Numbered from the stretch's first letter, positions 52,972-61,318 are shown. The stretch: 64,000 nucleotides of DNA from an uncultured Nitrospira sp. (GCA_902500995.1 CABVSR010000008.1:62001-126000); one strand, 5' to 3'. Numbers and translations: made by a program. The notes: generated from the letters alone by a model not told the origin.

Positions 52972-54533
52972 CCGAAGCCGCCCAACGGATGGATCGCCAC
53001 CACTCCATGCGCTCCATGTGCGGTCTTTAGCAACGTTCCGCTGATCGACAGGAGAAACTCTGCGCCGTCCTTCTGCAGCCCGACATACTGAGGGCTCTGC
53101 GGCACCGGCTCCCCGTTCGCCGGCGAACAACGGCCGAATTCCGGCTGGAACTTTCCAAGACGGAAGAGCCCCGGAATCAGCCGCTCGAGTGATTCCCCGA
53201 TAAGGTCGAGCGGCGCGTACCCGAACCATTCTGCAACGCGGGCATTGGCGGATACGATGCGCCCATCGCCATCTACGATGACGAAGCCGTTATCGGCCGA
53301 CTCCATGACGGTGCGCAGAAGATCCTGCTGATCACGCAGCGCGGCTTTCTGTCGCGTTTGATCTGTAATGTCCTGCGCGAAGACCAGCACGCCAAGCACA
53401 TTACCCTGCGGATCGAGATAGGGCACTTTGTCTGTTTGCACCCAGCGTTTTTCACCGTCGCCCCTGTGATAGGGCTCGATGATACCGAGTTTGGGCCGGC
53501 CCGAGACGATCACTTCCAGATCGTCCTGATGATAACGTTCGGCTTCGTCCGGGTAGAACTCGTCGGTGGATCGCCCCTCGATGTCCGCCACGGTTTTTCC
53601 GATGGATTCAGCCGCGCGCCGGTTCGCCCGAAGAATGCGATTGTGGGAGTCCTTGTACCACACCATGGCAGGGATCAGATCCAAAAGCGCCTGCTGCTCA
53701 ATCTGCTGCTGAAGCAGGCGGGCTTCCGCCTCCTTCCGCCGCGTGATGTCCCGGACAATCCCGCAGTGCACGCGCGTGCCGCTTGAAATCCAGCTGCTGA
53801 GCGACATTTCGATGGGGAATTCCCGGCCGTCCTTATGCAGCCCATGCATGGTCACGACGGTCCCCTTCAACCGCACATCCCCCGTCGTCCGGACCCGCTC
53901 CAACGCCCGCTGGTGATCCTCGCGGTACCGGTCAGGCATGATCATGATCAGGGATTGGTCTAGGACCTCCTCCGCTCGATACCCGAACAGGCGCTCGGCC
54001 GCGCCGTTCCAGGACAAAATCCGGCCGTCTCCATCGGCGAGCACGATGGCGTCCGGGGCGGTCTGTACGACTTCGCGAAACCGGTCTTCGCTGGCGGTGA
54101 GCGCTTGTTTGGCCGACGCGGCTTCGAGCGACAGATACTTGACCCCGACGGCTCGTTTGATCAGGGCCTTCAACTCCTCGCCGTCGTACGGTTTGGTGAG
54201 ATAGCCGAACGCGCCCTCGGTCAGCGAGGCGTGTTTCTTGGCAACTTCCACAAAGGCCGTCAGCATGATCACGGGCAGCGCGGGATCCATCCCCTTCAAG
54301 AGGGCCAGGACCGAAAGCCCATCCATATCGGGCAACATCAGGTCCAACAGCACCGCCGAGAGCTGATCCGCCTTCGCCCTGTTCAAGGCCTCCGCGCCGG
54401 TCATGGCGACCTGAACCAGATAGCCGGCGTGCTCCAGGAGATCTTTCAGGACCAGGGTGATGTCAGGATCATCATCCACGATGAGAATCGTGGGAGGGAG
54501 GACCTGAACGGCAGAAGACTGGGTGATCGACAT
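52968..54533 (-). CDS. Response regulator with three PAS domains and no output domain
   Basis: A 521-aa protein: receiver (about 14-135) with D20/D21, phospho-acceptor D64 (VLLDLMLPD) and the YLTKPYDGEE lysine; then three PAS modules (about 150-265 with SWNGAAERLFGYRAEEV, 275-395 with LPYMVWYKD-like sensing and RPKLGIIEPYHRGDGEKRWV, and 400-515 with DGDGRIVSANARVAEWFGYA). No kinase, HTH, GGDEF or EAL domain follows. The likely start is the ATG at 54533; no clear ribosome site is seen. Role as a single-gene relay or scaffold is inferred. Confidence 0.8.
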   Translation of the reverse strand: MSITQSSAVQVLPPTILIVDDDPDITLVLKDLLEHAGYLVQVAMTGAEALNRAKADQLSAVLLDLMLPDMDGLSVLALLKGMDPALPVIMLTAFVEVAKKHASLTEGAFGYLTKPYDGEELKALIKRAVGVKYLSLEAASAKQALTASEDRFREVVQTAPDAIVLADGDGRILSWNGAAERLFGYRAEEVLDQSLIMIMPDRYREDHQRALERVRTTGDVRLKGTVVTMHGLHKDGREFPIEMSLSSWISSGTRVHCGIVRDITRRKEAEARLLQQQIEQQALLDLIPAMVWYKDSHNRILRANRRAAESIGKTVADIEGRSTDEFYPDEAERYHQDDLEVIVSGRPKLGIIEPYHRGDGEKRWVQTDKVPYLDPQGNVLGVLVFAQDITDQTRQKAALRDQQDLLRTVMESADNGFVIVDGDGRIVSANARVAEWFGYAPLDLIGESLERLIPGLFRLGKFQPEFGRCSPANGEPVPQSPQYVGLQKDGAEFLLSISGTLLKTAHGAHGVVAIHPLGGFG

Positions 54534-54727
54534 GGCGGTCAACAAAACCAACAGGCCATAGGTATGACCCTGTCACGGCACCGGTTGTTGCCATTGTCCT
54601 CCTTTTGATGACAACAATCCAGCGACCTGGTCGTCGGTTTGCCCGCCTCCGCCCTTCGAGTGGACGCTGAGTATTCCGCGCCTTCCTCGATGCCCGTTGC
54701 TGAGGACGGGGCCGTCCCGCACAGCCC

Positions 54728-54904
54728 CTACTTTTTCCGGTAGACGTTCAAGCCGATCTTTTCCTCCCGCCCCGGAATGGTGACATTGCCCTCCGTAGAC
54801 GCAATGATCGTGGTTTTTCCAGAAGCGGATGGACCGAACTCCTTCGATAAATCCACCTTGATGGTCAACCACGTTCCCTCGACGGTCATCTCCACATTTT
54901 TCAT
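54728..54904 (-). CDS. 58-aa conserved-looking small protein
   Basis: A short gene. It reads MKNVEMTVEGTWLTIKVDLS, then KEFGPSASGK, IIASTEGNVTIPG and ends GLNVYRKK, which resembles a widespread family of small proteins of unknown function in Geobacter-type and related bacteria (from memory; not verified). The ATG at 54904 is preceded by AGGGA with proper spacing. It follows the dodecin gene by 8 nt on the same strand, so they probably form an operon. No signal peptide. Confidence 0.75.
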   Translation of the reverse strand: MKNVEMTVEGTWLTIKVDLSKEFGPSASGKTTIIASTEGNVTIPGREEKIGLNVYRKK

Positions 54905-54912
54905 GATGGTCC

Positions 54913-55116
54913 CTATTCTTTGAGCACGAAGGTCACCTTCAACGCCACGCGGTACTGCGTAATCTTCCCGTCTTCGATATCCACTTTCTGATCTTCAATC
55001 CACGCGCTCTTCACATTCTGCAGCGTCTTGTTGGCGCGGGCGATGCCCAGATGGATGGCATCGTCGAAACTCTTGGGGGATGCGGCGATGATTTCCGTCA
55101 CACGGGCAACAGACAT
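54913..55116 (-). CDS. Dodecin
   Basis: Dodecins are small dodecameric flavin-storage proteins. The 67 residues contain the family core: SVARVTEIIAASPKSFDDAI, LGIARANKTLQNVKSAWIED and the last strand YRVALKVTFVLKE. The Trp in SAWIEDQKV is the flavin-stacking residue in related proteins. The ATG at 55116 has GGGAGG upstream; longer frames would include non-coding sequence. The 58-aa gene follows 8 nt later. Confidence 0.93.
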   Translation of the reverse strand: MSVARVTEIIAASPKSFDDAIHLGIARANKTLQNVKSAWIEDQKVDIEDGKITQYRVALKVTFVLKE

Positions 55117-55343
55117 GATGGCCTCCCTGGTTAGAGTGGATCGATCCTGCGTGATCAGGCTAGGCCGATGGGATAGCGCTGTCAAGGCAGGAGTGACCGG
55201 TTCCCGGGCCTTGGGCAGATCAGACATGGCTTTCCCAATCGGGCCGCGCCATCGGCCTGGGCAAATATCTAGGTTGACATGCGTGGTAACGGGGGGATAC
55301 CGTCCACCCAGCCGCGATCGTAGATCAGTATGGGACATGCTCC

Positions 55344-56054
55344 ATGCCCACCGAGATCGAGATCGAAATTACGCCCCTTTTTTCCACGCCTCTGCTGGTC
55401 TTCACGCCCGCTGACCATAAACGGATCAACGCCCGGCTGTCTTCCTTGATTCTGGACCGGGAGGCCTCCGTGCCGACCCATCGAGATACCGAAGTCGTCG
55501 GGTGGTCTTCCCCCCACGATCTCTCAATGCTCGAATGGGCCGGCGAACCCCTGCGCGACTTGTTCGCTCCCGTGCTGGAAGTGGCGAAACAGGTCACCAC
55601 TTTATCCCAACGTTGCGCGCAGGGCAAAGATCGGCCGGACTGGGATGTAGTGGAAGTCTGGGCCAATGTGCAGCGGAACGGCGGCGCGAATGCGGCCCAT
55701 TCCCACCCAGGCAGTTTCTGGGCCGGCGTCTATTATGTTGATGCGGGCGAAGTAGGTTCAACGAAAGAAAAGGGCGGCGAGCTGCAGATTTACGACCCTC
55801 GAGGCTGTCTTCCACGCATGCTGGCGCCCTATCTCCAGTACAGCATGAGCGAATTACACGACGCGGGCACGAGCATCTCCTATGCTCCCGTGGCGGGGCA
55901 GTGCCTGCTTTTTCCCGGATGGCTGTTCCACGCCGTGAACACCTATCGCGGAACGGCCCCGCGCATCAGCGTGGCGTTCAATCTGGATCCGGTGCTCACC
56001 TCCGGCATGGTGAACGGCGCTCAGAAACATCCCGTGAGCGAATCACGCCGTTGA
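55344..56054 (+). CDS. Fe(II)/2-oxoglutarate-dependent oxygenase-like protein
   Basis: A 236-aa protein similar to the TIGR02466 family of putative 2OG-Fe(II) oxygenases. It has HSHPGSFWAGVYYVD (about 120-134, the histidine pair plus Asp pattern), GGELQIYDPRG, and PGWLFHAVNTYRGTAPRISV (about 196-215, with the distal His and the 2OG-binding Arg). The substrate is unknown. It lies 227 nt from the divergent dodecin gene. Confidence 0.8.
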   Translation: MPTEIEIEITPLFSTPLLVFTPADHKRINARLSSLILDREASVPTHRDTEVVGWSSPHDLSMLEWAGEPLRDLFAPVLEVAKQVTTLSQRCAQGKDRPDWDVVEVWANVQRNGGANAAHSHPGSFWAGVYYVDAGEVGSTKEKGGELQIYDPRGCLPRMLAPYLQYSMSELHDAGTSISYAPVAGQCLLFPGWLFHAVNTYRGTAPRISVAFNLDPVLTSGMVNGAQKHPVSESRR

Positions 56055-56081
56055 AACCCTCCCCGCCATTTTTTAGTTCCG

Positions 56082-56684
56082 CTAGGGCAAGGCGCTCGCC
56101 TGAATGAACAGGGCCTGTTCCAAGGTGCGGAAAAATTGCTGGTACGGCTCGGGTGACTCGATGGCTTTGAGGTAGTACTGCGCGCTGGCCCGCACGACCA
56201 GTTGCTTGTCTCCGCGCGGCCGCACCGTCACCGTAAGACGAACCAGATTGCTCCGGTGGTAAAACGGTCCCCAGCTGCGGAAGTGTTGATTCACGATCAA
56301 CAGCCCGTCGTCCCGGTACAGGTGGTAGGAGGGATCCCCCAATGGTGACGATTCGTAATCATCGAACTTCTTGGCCGACACGATCCCTAAGGTTTCGTCC
56401 AGCACTTCCACGGTAAACCCCAGATCCTGGCAGGTGGAGACGACGGCCTGAATCGTGGTGAGCCGATCGGCCAGATCGAACACCCGGCTTTGCGCCGCTC
56501 GCACCTTCACCTGACTCGCTTCCGACAGCCAGATCTGGTCTCGCGATTCCCATTGGTTTTCATGTCGCCACTCATAGGGCGAACAGCCGGAGGTGAGAAC
56601 CGCCAGCAGAACCAGGCCACCAGCGATCGATCGGTCGCCCGACCCAATCAACGGGAACAGGAGTGAGCGAGAGAAAGCGGCCAC
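56082..56684 (-). CDS. Lipoprotein, third paralogue in a lipoprotein operon
   Basis: A 200-aa lipoprotein (lipobox LTSGC, Cys about 34). It shares with the two upstream paralogues the block AQSRVFDLADRLTTIQAVVS, CQDLGFTVEVLDETLGIVSA and the end PYQQFFRTLEQALFIQ. An insertion (about 115-140, DYESSPLGDPSYHLYRDDG) is specific to this copy. The GTG start lies 3 nt after the stop of the preceding gene, behind AAGGA. An envelope role is likely from location and company; no known family name is recognised. Confidence 0.7.
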   Translation of the reverse strand: MAAFSRSLLFPLIGSGDRSIAGGLVLLAVLTSGCSPYEWRHENQWESRDQIWLSEASQVKVRAAQSRVFDLADRLTTIQAVVSTCQDLGFTVEVLDETLGIVSAKKFDDYESSPLGDPSYHLYRDDGLLIVNQHFRSWGPFYHRSNLVRLTVTVRPRGDKQLVVRASAQYYLKAIESPEPYQQFFRTLEQALFIQASALP

Positions 56685-56687
56685 GGG

Positions 56688-57125
56688 CTAGTCCTTCGCC
56701 AGAAAGAGCGATCGTTCCACCGCCGCAAAAAAGTTCTGGTACACCTTCGGGTCCTCGATCGGCTTGCTGTTATAAATCGCATTGGCCCGGATCATGGTCT
56801 TACCGGCTTCTTGAGGCCTGACCGTCACCGTCACCCCGAGCACATCATAATAATTGGGTTCGGCAAAACGGGCCGCGGTCACCAGCCCAAGCGGCGCATT
56901 GGCACGTTCGATGATAAACCCTAAATCCTGCAAGGCCGCGATCACCCCGCGCATGGCCACCGCAGAATCGGTCACCTCGAACGTCCGGCTCTGCGCGCTC
57001 CGGATCTTCATCTGCGCATCGGTCGGCGCAAACAATTCTTGCCGCGGCTCCGGCGCCACACACCCGTGCAGGAGAATCGCGCCTACCATCAGCCCCACCG
57101 CTCTCATGACTTGCATCCCGTTCAT
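56688..57125 (-). CDS. Lipoprotein, second paralogue
   Basis: A 145-aa lipoprotein (lipobox LLHGC, Cys 22). The shared block is AQSRTFEVTDSAVAMRGVIA, LQDLGFIIERANAPLGLVTA, and the end PKVYQNFFAAVERSLFLAK. It is the shortest of the three copies, with a central strand VTVTVRPQEAGKTMIRANAI. It starts 12 nt after the first paralogue and its ATG has GAGGGG in front. Function unknown; the three copies look like tandem duplications that have diverged. Confidence 0.7.
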   Translation of the reverse strand: MNGMQVMRAVGLMVGAILLHGCVAPEPRQELFAPTDAQMKIRSAQSRTFEVTDSAVAMRGVIAALQDLGFIIERANAPLGLVTAARFAEPNYYDVLGVTVTVRPQEAGKTMIRANAIYNSKPIEDPKVYQNFFAAVERSLFLAKD

Positions 57126-57137
57126 GTCCCCTCGCCG

Positions 57138-57785
57138 TTAAATCGAATGCGGCTCCAAGAAGACGGCCTTGGACAGCTTCGCAAAAAATTGCTGATAAAT
57201 CTCAGGGTCCCGGATCATTTCCATTTTCTGCTCGCCGGGCGGAATATAATTGCGGTCGGCCTGCCCGTCTCCTTTCCAGACCACCCGGTAGAACATGATG
57301 CGGATTTCCTGTCTCGCATGGTCCTGATCGGCCGGGCGCACCACCATCGTCGCAGCTATTTTTTGATGCAAATCGATCGGCATGATCAGATGGCCGAGCG
57401 ACAGGAGCCAAATCAAGACGCGATTGCGATACTGCCCATACTCCCGCGCGCTGCGCTCTTTGGCAGCCCGCAAGAGTCCCACCTCGCGCACACTCTCTTC
57501 GATCTGAAACCCGAGATCCTGGAGCGCGGCTGCCGAAGCCGACAGCAGTTCGTCGGCGGCTCCGGTGTCGAACATCCGTGTCTGCATGGCCCGATTGGCG
57601 GTGCTTTCCGGCGAGAGTTCGAAAAATTGCGCCGGCTGCGCCCGCTCCGCGCAGCCGCTCAGGACCATCGGGCAGGCGAGCGCGATGACGATGAGGGCGC
57701 CACGCTTCCAGCCGGCCGCCGCGCCGGGCTTTTCAAAACTGGGTCGCGTTATAGGCAAAATCCCGCACCTTCTTCTCTTCGTCAT
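57138..57785 (-). CDS. Lipoprotein, first paralogue
   Basis: A 215-aa lipoprotein (lipobox VLSGC, Cys about 45, after a long basic N-terminus). The shared block is MQTRMFDTGAADELLSASAA, LQDLGFQIEESVREVGLLRA, and the end PEIYQQFFAKLSKAVFLEP. A membrane-like stretch (VLIWLLSLGHLIMPIDL) in its middle is absent from the other copies. The start is an ATG that overlaps the end of the BamE-like gene by about 50 nt; a shorter start is not obvious. Part of the same four-gene operon. Confidence 0.68.
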   Translation of the reverse strand: MTKRRRCGILPITRPSFEKPGAAAGWKRGALIVIALACPMVLSGCAERAQPAQFFELSPESTANRAMQTRMFDTGAADELLSASAAALQDLGFQIEESVREVGLLRAAKERSAREYGQYRNRVLIWLLSLGHLIMPIDLHQKIAATMVVRPADQDHARQEIRIMFYRVVWKGDGQADRNYIPPGEQKMEMIRDPEIYQQFFAKLSKAVFLEPHSI

Positions 57786-58134
57786 ACTTGATGATAATGG
57801 TCAACGTCCGCTGGCGTTGGGAGCTGGAACGATCGCTGGAGTTGGTGCCCAGAATGATCAGCCCGGCATAGGAGGAGCTGGCCGTATCGACCCGATCCGT
57901 CGAAACCTTGTCATAAATCCAGACTTCGCGCCGCTTGTCGTCGGTCGTAACGATATTCGGCGATCCTAACAACTCGGCTACCTGCGCGGCGGACATGCCG
58001 ACTTTCACTTCGCCCTGCACCCGTCCGACGGTCAACCGGTCTTCCTTGATTTCCGCCTGCTTGCCCCCGCAGCCAGTCATGCCGAGCACGGCACAGATCC
58101 CGACCAGCGCCAAACCCCATTGCATGTGTCTCAT
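57733..58134 (-). CDS. BamE/SmpA-like lipoprotein
   Basis: A 133-aa lipoprotein (lipobox LGMTGC, Cys about 22) with a BamE/SmpA-type alpha-beta fold: VGRVQGEVKVGMSAAQVAEL, LGSPNIVTTDDKRREVWIYD, and TLTIIIKYDEEKKVRDFAYN. BamE stabilises the outer-membrane beta-barrel assembly complex in proteobacteria; single-domain relatives with other roles also exist. The ATG at 58134 has AGAGG; a longer frame to 58173 is unnecessary. It is the first gene of the lipoprotein operon. Confidence 0.72.
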   Translation of the reverse strand: MRHMQWGLALVGICAVLGMTGCGGKQAEIKEDRLTVGRVQGEVKVGMSAAQVAELLGSPNIVTTDDKRREVWIYDKVSTDRVDTASSSYAGLIILGTNSSDRSSSQRQRTLTIIIKYDEEKKVRDFAYNATQF

Positions 58135-58316
58135 AATTTGCCTCTCCCTTTCTCTCGCCACCGTAGGCGCCATTGCCTGCGCCCATCTTATCCTGCGCCC
58201 ACGCTGGACGCAAAGCGGGATGTGCGGTGATCGGGTTCACGGCAAGTCTGTTTGCATTGTCGGATGGCTGGACAATTGACCGCGGGCAGCTACAATGACC
58301 GTACTGGAGGATGCCT

Positions 58317-58829
58317 ATGCCCATGCCGGATGCTCTGCCGAACGAAGAGGTGCAACGCGCCTGCGAGACACTCGTGGCGCAAGTACGAACGGCGGTATTG
58401 TTGACGCTCAAACAGGGCCACCCCTTCGGATCCCACGTCCCTTATCTCATCGGAGAAGATTGGTCCCGCGTGTATCTCCACCTGAGCGGTCTGGCGTTGC
58501 ATACGCGCTATATGCGGGAGGATCCCCGCGTCAGCCTCTTTATCGCCGAACCGGATGGCACTGGGAAAAATCCCTCGGCTTTGCAACGCCTGAACCTTCA
58601 AGGTACTGGAACCATTCTCTCTGCCTCTCACGCTTCGTATGACGAGGTGAAACAGCGTTACCTGGCTCAATTTCCACAATCGCGCATGCTGTTCGGCTTC
58701 GGCGATTTCGCCCTCTGGGAACTGCACATGAGCGATGCCCATCTCGTGCTGGGATTCGGTCAGGCCTATCAGGCCCGCTCGGCCAATCCGCGTGAGTGGC
58801 ACCATCAAACGCCGGACAAGAAACCCTGA
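58317..58829 (+). CDS. Pyridoxamine-5'-phosphate-oxidase-like FMN/heme-binding protein
   Basis: A 170-aa split-barrel flavin-binding domain of the PPOX/HugZ type: VRTAVLLTLKQGHPFGSHVP, WSRVYLHLSGLALHTRYMRE, RVSLFIAEPDG, and GFGDFALWELHMSDAHLVLG. These proteins bind FMN, heme or F420; the exact cofactor cannot be told. The ATG at 58317 has GGAGG at six bases; the two earlier ATGs are too close to it. It is divergent from the lipoprotein operon. Confidence 0.8.
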   Translation: MPMPDALPNEEVQRACETLVAQVRTAVLLTLKQGHPFGSHVPYLIGEDWSRVYLHLSGLALHTRYMREDPRVSLFIAEPDGTGKNPSALQRLNLQGTGTILSASHASYDEVKQRYLAQFPQSRMLFGFGDFALWELHMSDAHLVLGFGQAYQARSANPREWHHQTPDKKP

Positions 58830-58998
58830 CCCTCGCCCGCTGCCTCGTTTGCCTCAGTTTTCATTTACCAACCGCCCCTCCGGCATGCCCTCGCCCCTCC
58901 AAAGCAGTATCCACTCGGCCGAAGGACCGATGGTGCGCCTGAGATCCTAGCCAGTACTCTGCGCAGGGTCACAGGCGCTCACCGGAGAGATTCCCCAC

Positions 58999-59436
58999 AT
59001 GGTTTTCGCGGCTTCAGTCATCGTCGGCTACATGCTGCTGCTGGCCGGTCTGGCGGTAGCTGCGCCGGGCATCGGATTGGGATCGCTGATCGAGCTCGCA
59101 CCGGGAAACTGGCGTGATGGGGCTCACGTACCGGCCTATGGACTCTTGGCCTGGCTGGTGATGTGGGGACTGCTTCGCCGGGGCTGGCCGGTCATCCATG
59201 CGGCGTGGATCGGCGTGCTGGCGGCCGGCGTATTCGGCCTCTGGACGGAAGTCGCCCAGGGGACCGCGCCCGGACGAGACGTGTCTCTCCAGGATGTCGG
59301 CAACGACTTGCTGGGAGGCATGATAGCCGCCGCAATGATGCTCGGGCAGAAATGGGCACTGAATCAATCGGGCAACCGGCTCCCCCTGGGGCAGACATAT
59401 CTCCGCCGCCTGATGAAAGGAACGTTGTCGAGATGA
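58999..59436 (+). CDS. VanZ-like family membrane protein
   Basis: A 145-aa protein with four hydrophobic segments (ASVIVGYMLLLAGLAVAAPG; YGLLAWLVMWGLL; AAWIGVLAAGVFGLWTEVAQ; LLGGMIAAAMMLG) and the family-type residues GRDVSLQDVGNDLLGG. VanZ proteins reduce glycopeptide susceptibility in enterococci, but most relatives are uncharacterised. The stop overlaps the PilZ start by 3 nt (ATGA, 59433-59436), implying coupled translation with the PilZ protein. Confidence 0.75.
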   Translation: MVFAASVIVGYMLLLAGLAVAAPGIGLGSLIELAPGNWRDGAHVPAYGLLAWLVMWGLLRRGWPVIHAAWIGVLAAGVFGLWTEVAQGTAPGRDVSLQDVGNDLLGGMIAAAMMLGQKWALNQSGNRLPLGQTYLRRLMKGTLSR

Positions 59437-59774
59437 ACGCTTCGTATCGCGAACGTGGAACCAGACGCATCCCCGTGCAGTATCCGATTTATTATTCGAA
59501 CGGGGCCTTTCAAACCATCGGTGTGACCGAAGATTTCAACGTTGCAGGGGGACGTGTGCGGGGCCGAGAAGCGGTGACTGTGGGCATGGAACTGGTGGTC
59601 ATCGTGATTCAGGCCATCCCCGAAACCCCTATGTTGATCCGCCGAGCGACCGTGCGCTGGTCAAAAGGCCATGATTTCGGCATCGCCCTCTCGGGCGTCC
59701 CTCCGCAATCGGAAGCCGAACTCAAAGCCATGGCCAAGGTGATGTTGCCGGGCCTCTGGTCCTGCCTGAACTGA
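59433..59774 (+). CDS. PilZ domain protein
   Basis: A 113-aa PilZ protein with RxxxR (R8-R12, RGTRR) and a D-x-N-x-x-G variant of the second motif (D34-G39, DFNVAG), so the usual Ser is Asn. Barrel strands include ELVVIVIQAIPETPMLIRRA and TVRWSKGHDFGIAL. Its start overlaps the VanZ-like stop, so the pair is probably one operon and may act together at the membrane. Third PilZ protein in the window. Confidence 0.85.
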   Translation: MNASYRERGTRRIPVQYPIYYSNGAFQTIGVTEDFNVAGGRVRGREAVTVGMELVVIVIQAIPETPMLIRRATVRWSKGHDFGIALSGVPPQSEAELKAMAKVMLPGLWSCLN

Positions 59775-59777
59775 TCT

Positions 59778-59900
59778 CTATTTTCGCTGTGATTGATCCA
59801 ATGGATGCCGCGGACCGGCAAAAAACATCTCCATCAAACCGAAGAACAGCATGAGGAGCGCGCCGAGTCCGATGGCCACAGCCCAGTTCTCCCACGACAT
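59778..59900 (-). CDS. 40-aa single-pass membrane protein
   Basis: A 40-codon gene: MSWENWAVAIGLGALLMLFF followed by GLMEMFFAGPRHPLDQSQRK, i.e. one hydrophobic helix and a basic tail. The ATG at 59900 has a strong GAGGAGG ribosome site. It sits 55 nt downstream of the 315-aa gene, separated by a 15-bp hairpin. Function unknown; small membrane proteins of this kind often regulate a larger partner. Confidence 0.7.
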   Translation of the reverse strand: MSWENWAVAIGLGALLMLFFGLMEMFFAGPRHPLDQSQRK

Positions 59901-59915
59901 ACCTGTCCTCCTCTC

Positions 59916-59950
59916 ACACCCTGGGAATCGCCGGTCGATTCCCAGGGTGT
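59916..59950. terminator. 15-bp perfect hairpin between two minus-strand genes
   Basis: Stem ACACCCTGGGAATCG (59916-59930), loop CCGGT, and perfect complement CGATTCCCAGGGTGT (59936-59950). There is no T run after it on the minus strand; the ribosome site of the 40-aa gene follows. It may be an mRNA-stabilising or processing hairpin, a weak terminator or an operator. Confidence 0.55.
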
Positions 59951-59955
59951 TCCGG

Positions 59956-60903
59956 TTATCGTCCTGACCGGTGCAGTTGCAGCAAGGTCTCCAGCTTCCA
60001 GAGGGGAATACTCTCTTCCTCGCCTTTCCGGCTGCTGAACGCCAGCCCGCCCACGAACAAAGCGATGAGCCCCACACAAGCCAGCATCAGAGAGCCGCGC
60101 GAGACGTCCGCGTTGGCCGTTCGATGATGGGCGATGACGGTCCGGTCCGCCGACATGTCCTCCAGGAGAGCCAGCCGGTCCATCAAGGCATCGGTGCGCA
60201 CAGCCGCAACTGCGGCACTCGCCAGTTGGATCTGCCGGTCGGCCTTCGCGTCCGCATATTGTGCTTGAGCCTGGGTGACCTGGACGACGGCTCGTCCGAC
60301 ACGTTCCTGAGCCGTAGCGGTCATCCGGTCTTCCTCTTGGATCGCCTCGATGATCGAGCGCCCGATCGTCGCCTGTCTCGTCGCTTCGAACTGGTCATGC
60401 ATCCGCTGCCCCGTCAACTCCGCCGTCCTGATCAGGTTGGTATTGAATTCGCCGCTGTACTGATCAGCGGAGAGTATACCGGCAGCAATTCCACGCCGCG
60501 TCTGATTGACGACCGCCTTGCCCATGACATACTGCATGCGCGCCTGGTGATCGGCCTCCTGCCCGAACGCCTGCAATTCCGCCAGCACGAGGGGGCTCAA
60601 CAGCGTGGTGGACATCCGCTCGGATTCGCTGACGGCTCGATTGAGTTCCATCGCCGACGCCGACAGCACGGCCCCGGCATCCCGGTCGAGCAGCACATCC
60701 TGCACGATGGCTTGACCTAACACCGGCTGGAGATACTGCATCCCCGTAGAAGGATCCTGCCCGGCGGTGACGCCGCTCATGGTCGCAGCGCTCGGCGCCT
60801 GCCAGAATCCGTCGGCAGCCGACACCAGGAGATATCCTCCGAAGAGTGTGGCCACCAATCCAATAGCCACGATGACATCGATGAGATCATATTTCCGTCC
60901 CAT
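59956..60903 (-). CDS. Two-helix membrane protein with long helical loop
   Basis: A 315-aa protein with membrane helices at about 7-28 (LIDVIVAIGLVATLFGGYLL) and about 272-292 (LMLACVGLIALFVGGLAFSS). Between them are about 240 residues of mostly helical, Gln/Ala/Glu-rich sequence (MSTTLLSPLVLAELQAFGQE, ATIGRSIIEAIQEEDRMTA, AQAQYADAKADRQIQLASAA) suggesting a coiled-coil periplasmic domain. The C-terminal 20 residues are cytosolic. No family recognised; the layout resembles methyl-accepting or envelope scaffold proteins without their signalling parts. The ATG has GAAGGAGGG. Confidence 0.6.
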   Translation of the reverse strand: MGRKYDLIDVIVAIGLVATLFGGYLLVSAADGFWQAPSAATMSGVTAGQDPSTGMQYLQPVLGQAIVQDVLLDRDAGAVLSASAMELNRAVSESERMSTTLLSPLVLAELQAFGQEADHQARMQYVMGKAVVNQTRRGIAAGILSADQYSGEFNTNLIRTAELTGQRMHDQFEATRQATIGRSIIEAIQEEDRMTATAQERVGRAVVQVTQAQAQYADAKADRQIQLASAAVAAVRTDALMDRLALLEDMSADRTVIAHHRTANADVSRGSLMLACVGLIALFVGGLAFSSRKGEEESIPLWKLETLLQLHRSGR

Positions 60904-61318
60904 GTCACCCTCCTTCCTGCCTCAGGTAATCCGGCGCGGGGCCAACTGGCAGGATGCCGGCACGCCGTGAGTTGAACGGCACGGGATCCCGGTCGTCTGA
61001 GCATAAACAGGCCTCCTTGTGAAAGGTGACACCGTCGCTTGCTGGATGTATGCCTTCGGCCCCGGGGCGGGACACAATCGCCCTGCATGGAGCCGGCCGA
61101 GAAATAGCGTCGCGGGAAAGAAAAGGAGGGGACAGGAAGGACATGTGACCACCTGCAGAAAGGGTGGTACAGATACCGATGCTGTGAGTCTACGCTTGGA
61201 AAAAAAATCGGTCAAGACGGGAAAAGTCGAGCGCCGGCGCGGCTTGCCGGCCGGCATCACATAGATTCGCCTGCACAGTCGCCCCCACCCGCGTTGCCGC
61301 CTCTGGTAGGATGACCCT
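60904..61318. other. Gene-free stretch upstream of exported proline-rich gene
   Basis: About 415 nt. Open frames exist (for example a GTG-started frame 61019-61264) but lack a ribosome site and protein-like composition. A GC-rich inverted repeat lies near 61232-61256 (GCCGGCGCGGCTTGCCGGC). Nothing else identifiable. Confidence 0.4.

Noticed and set aside
61019-61264. 81-codon frame upstream of the proline-rich gene
   Set aside because: GTG start without ribosome site, basic composition typical of random GC-rich sequence.
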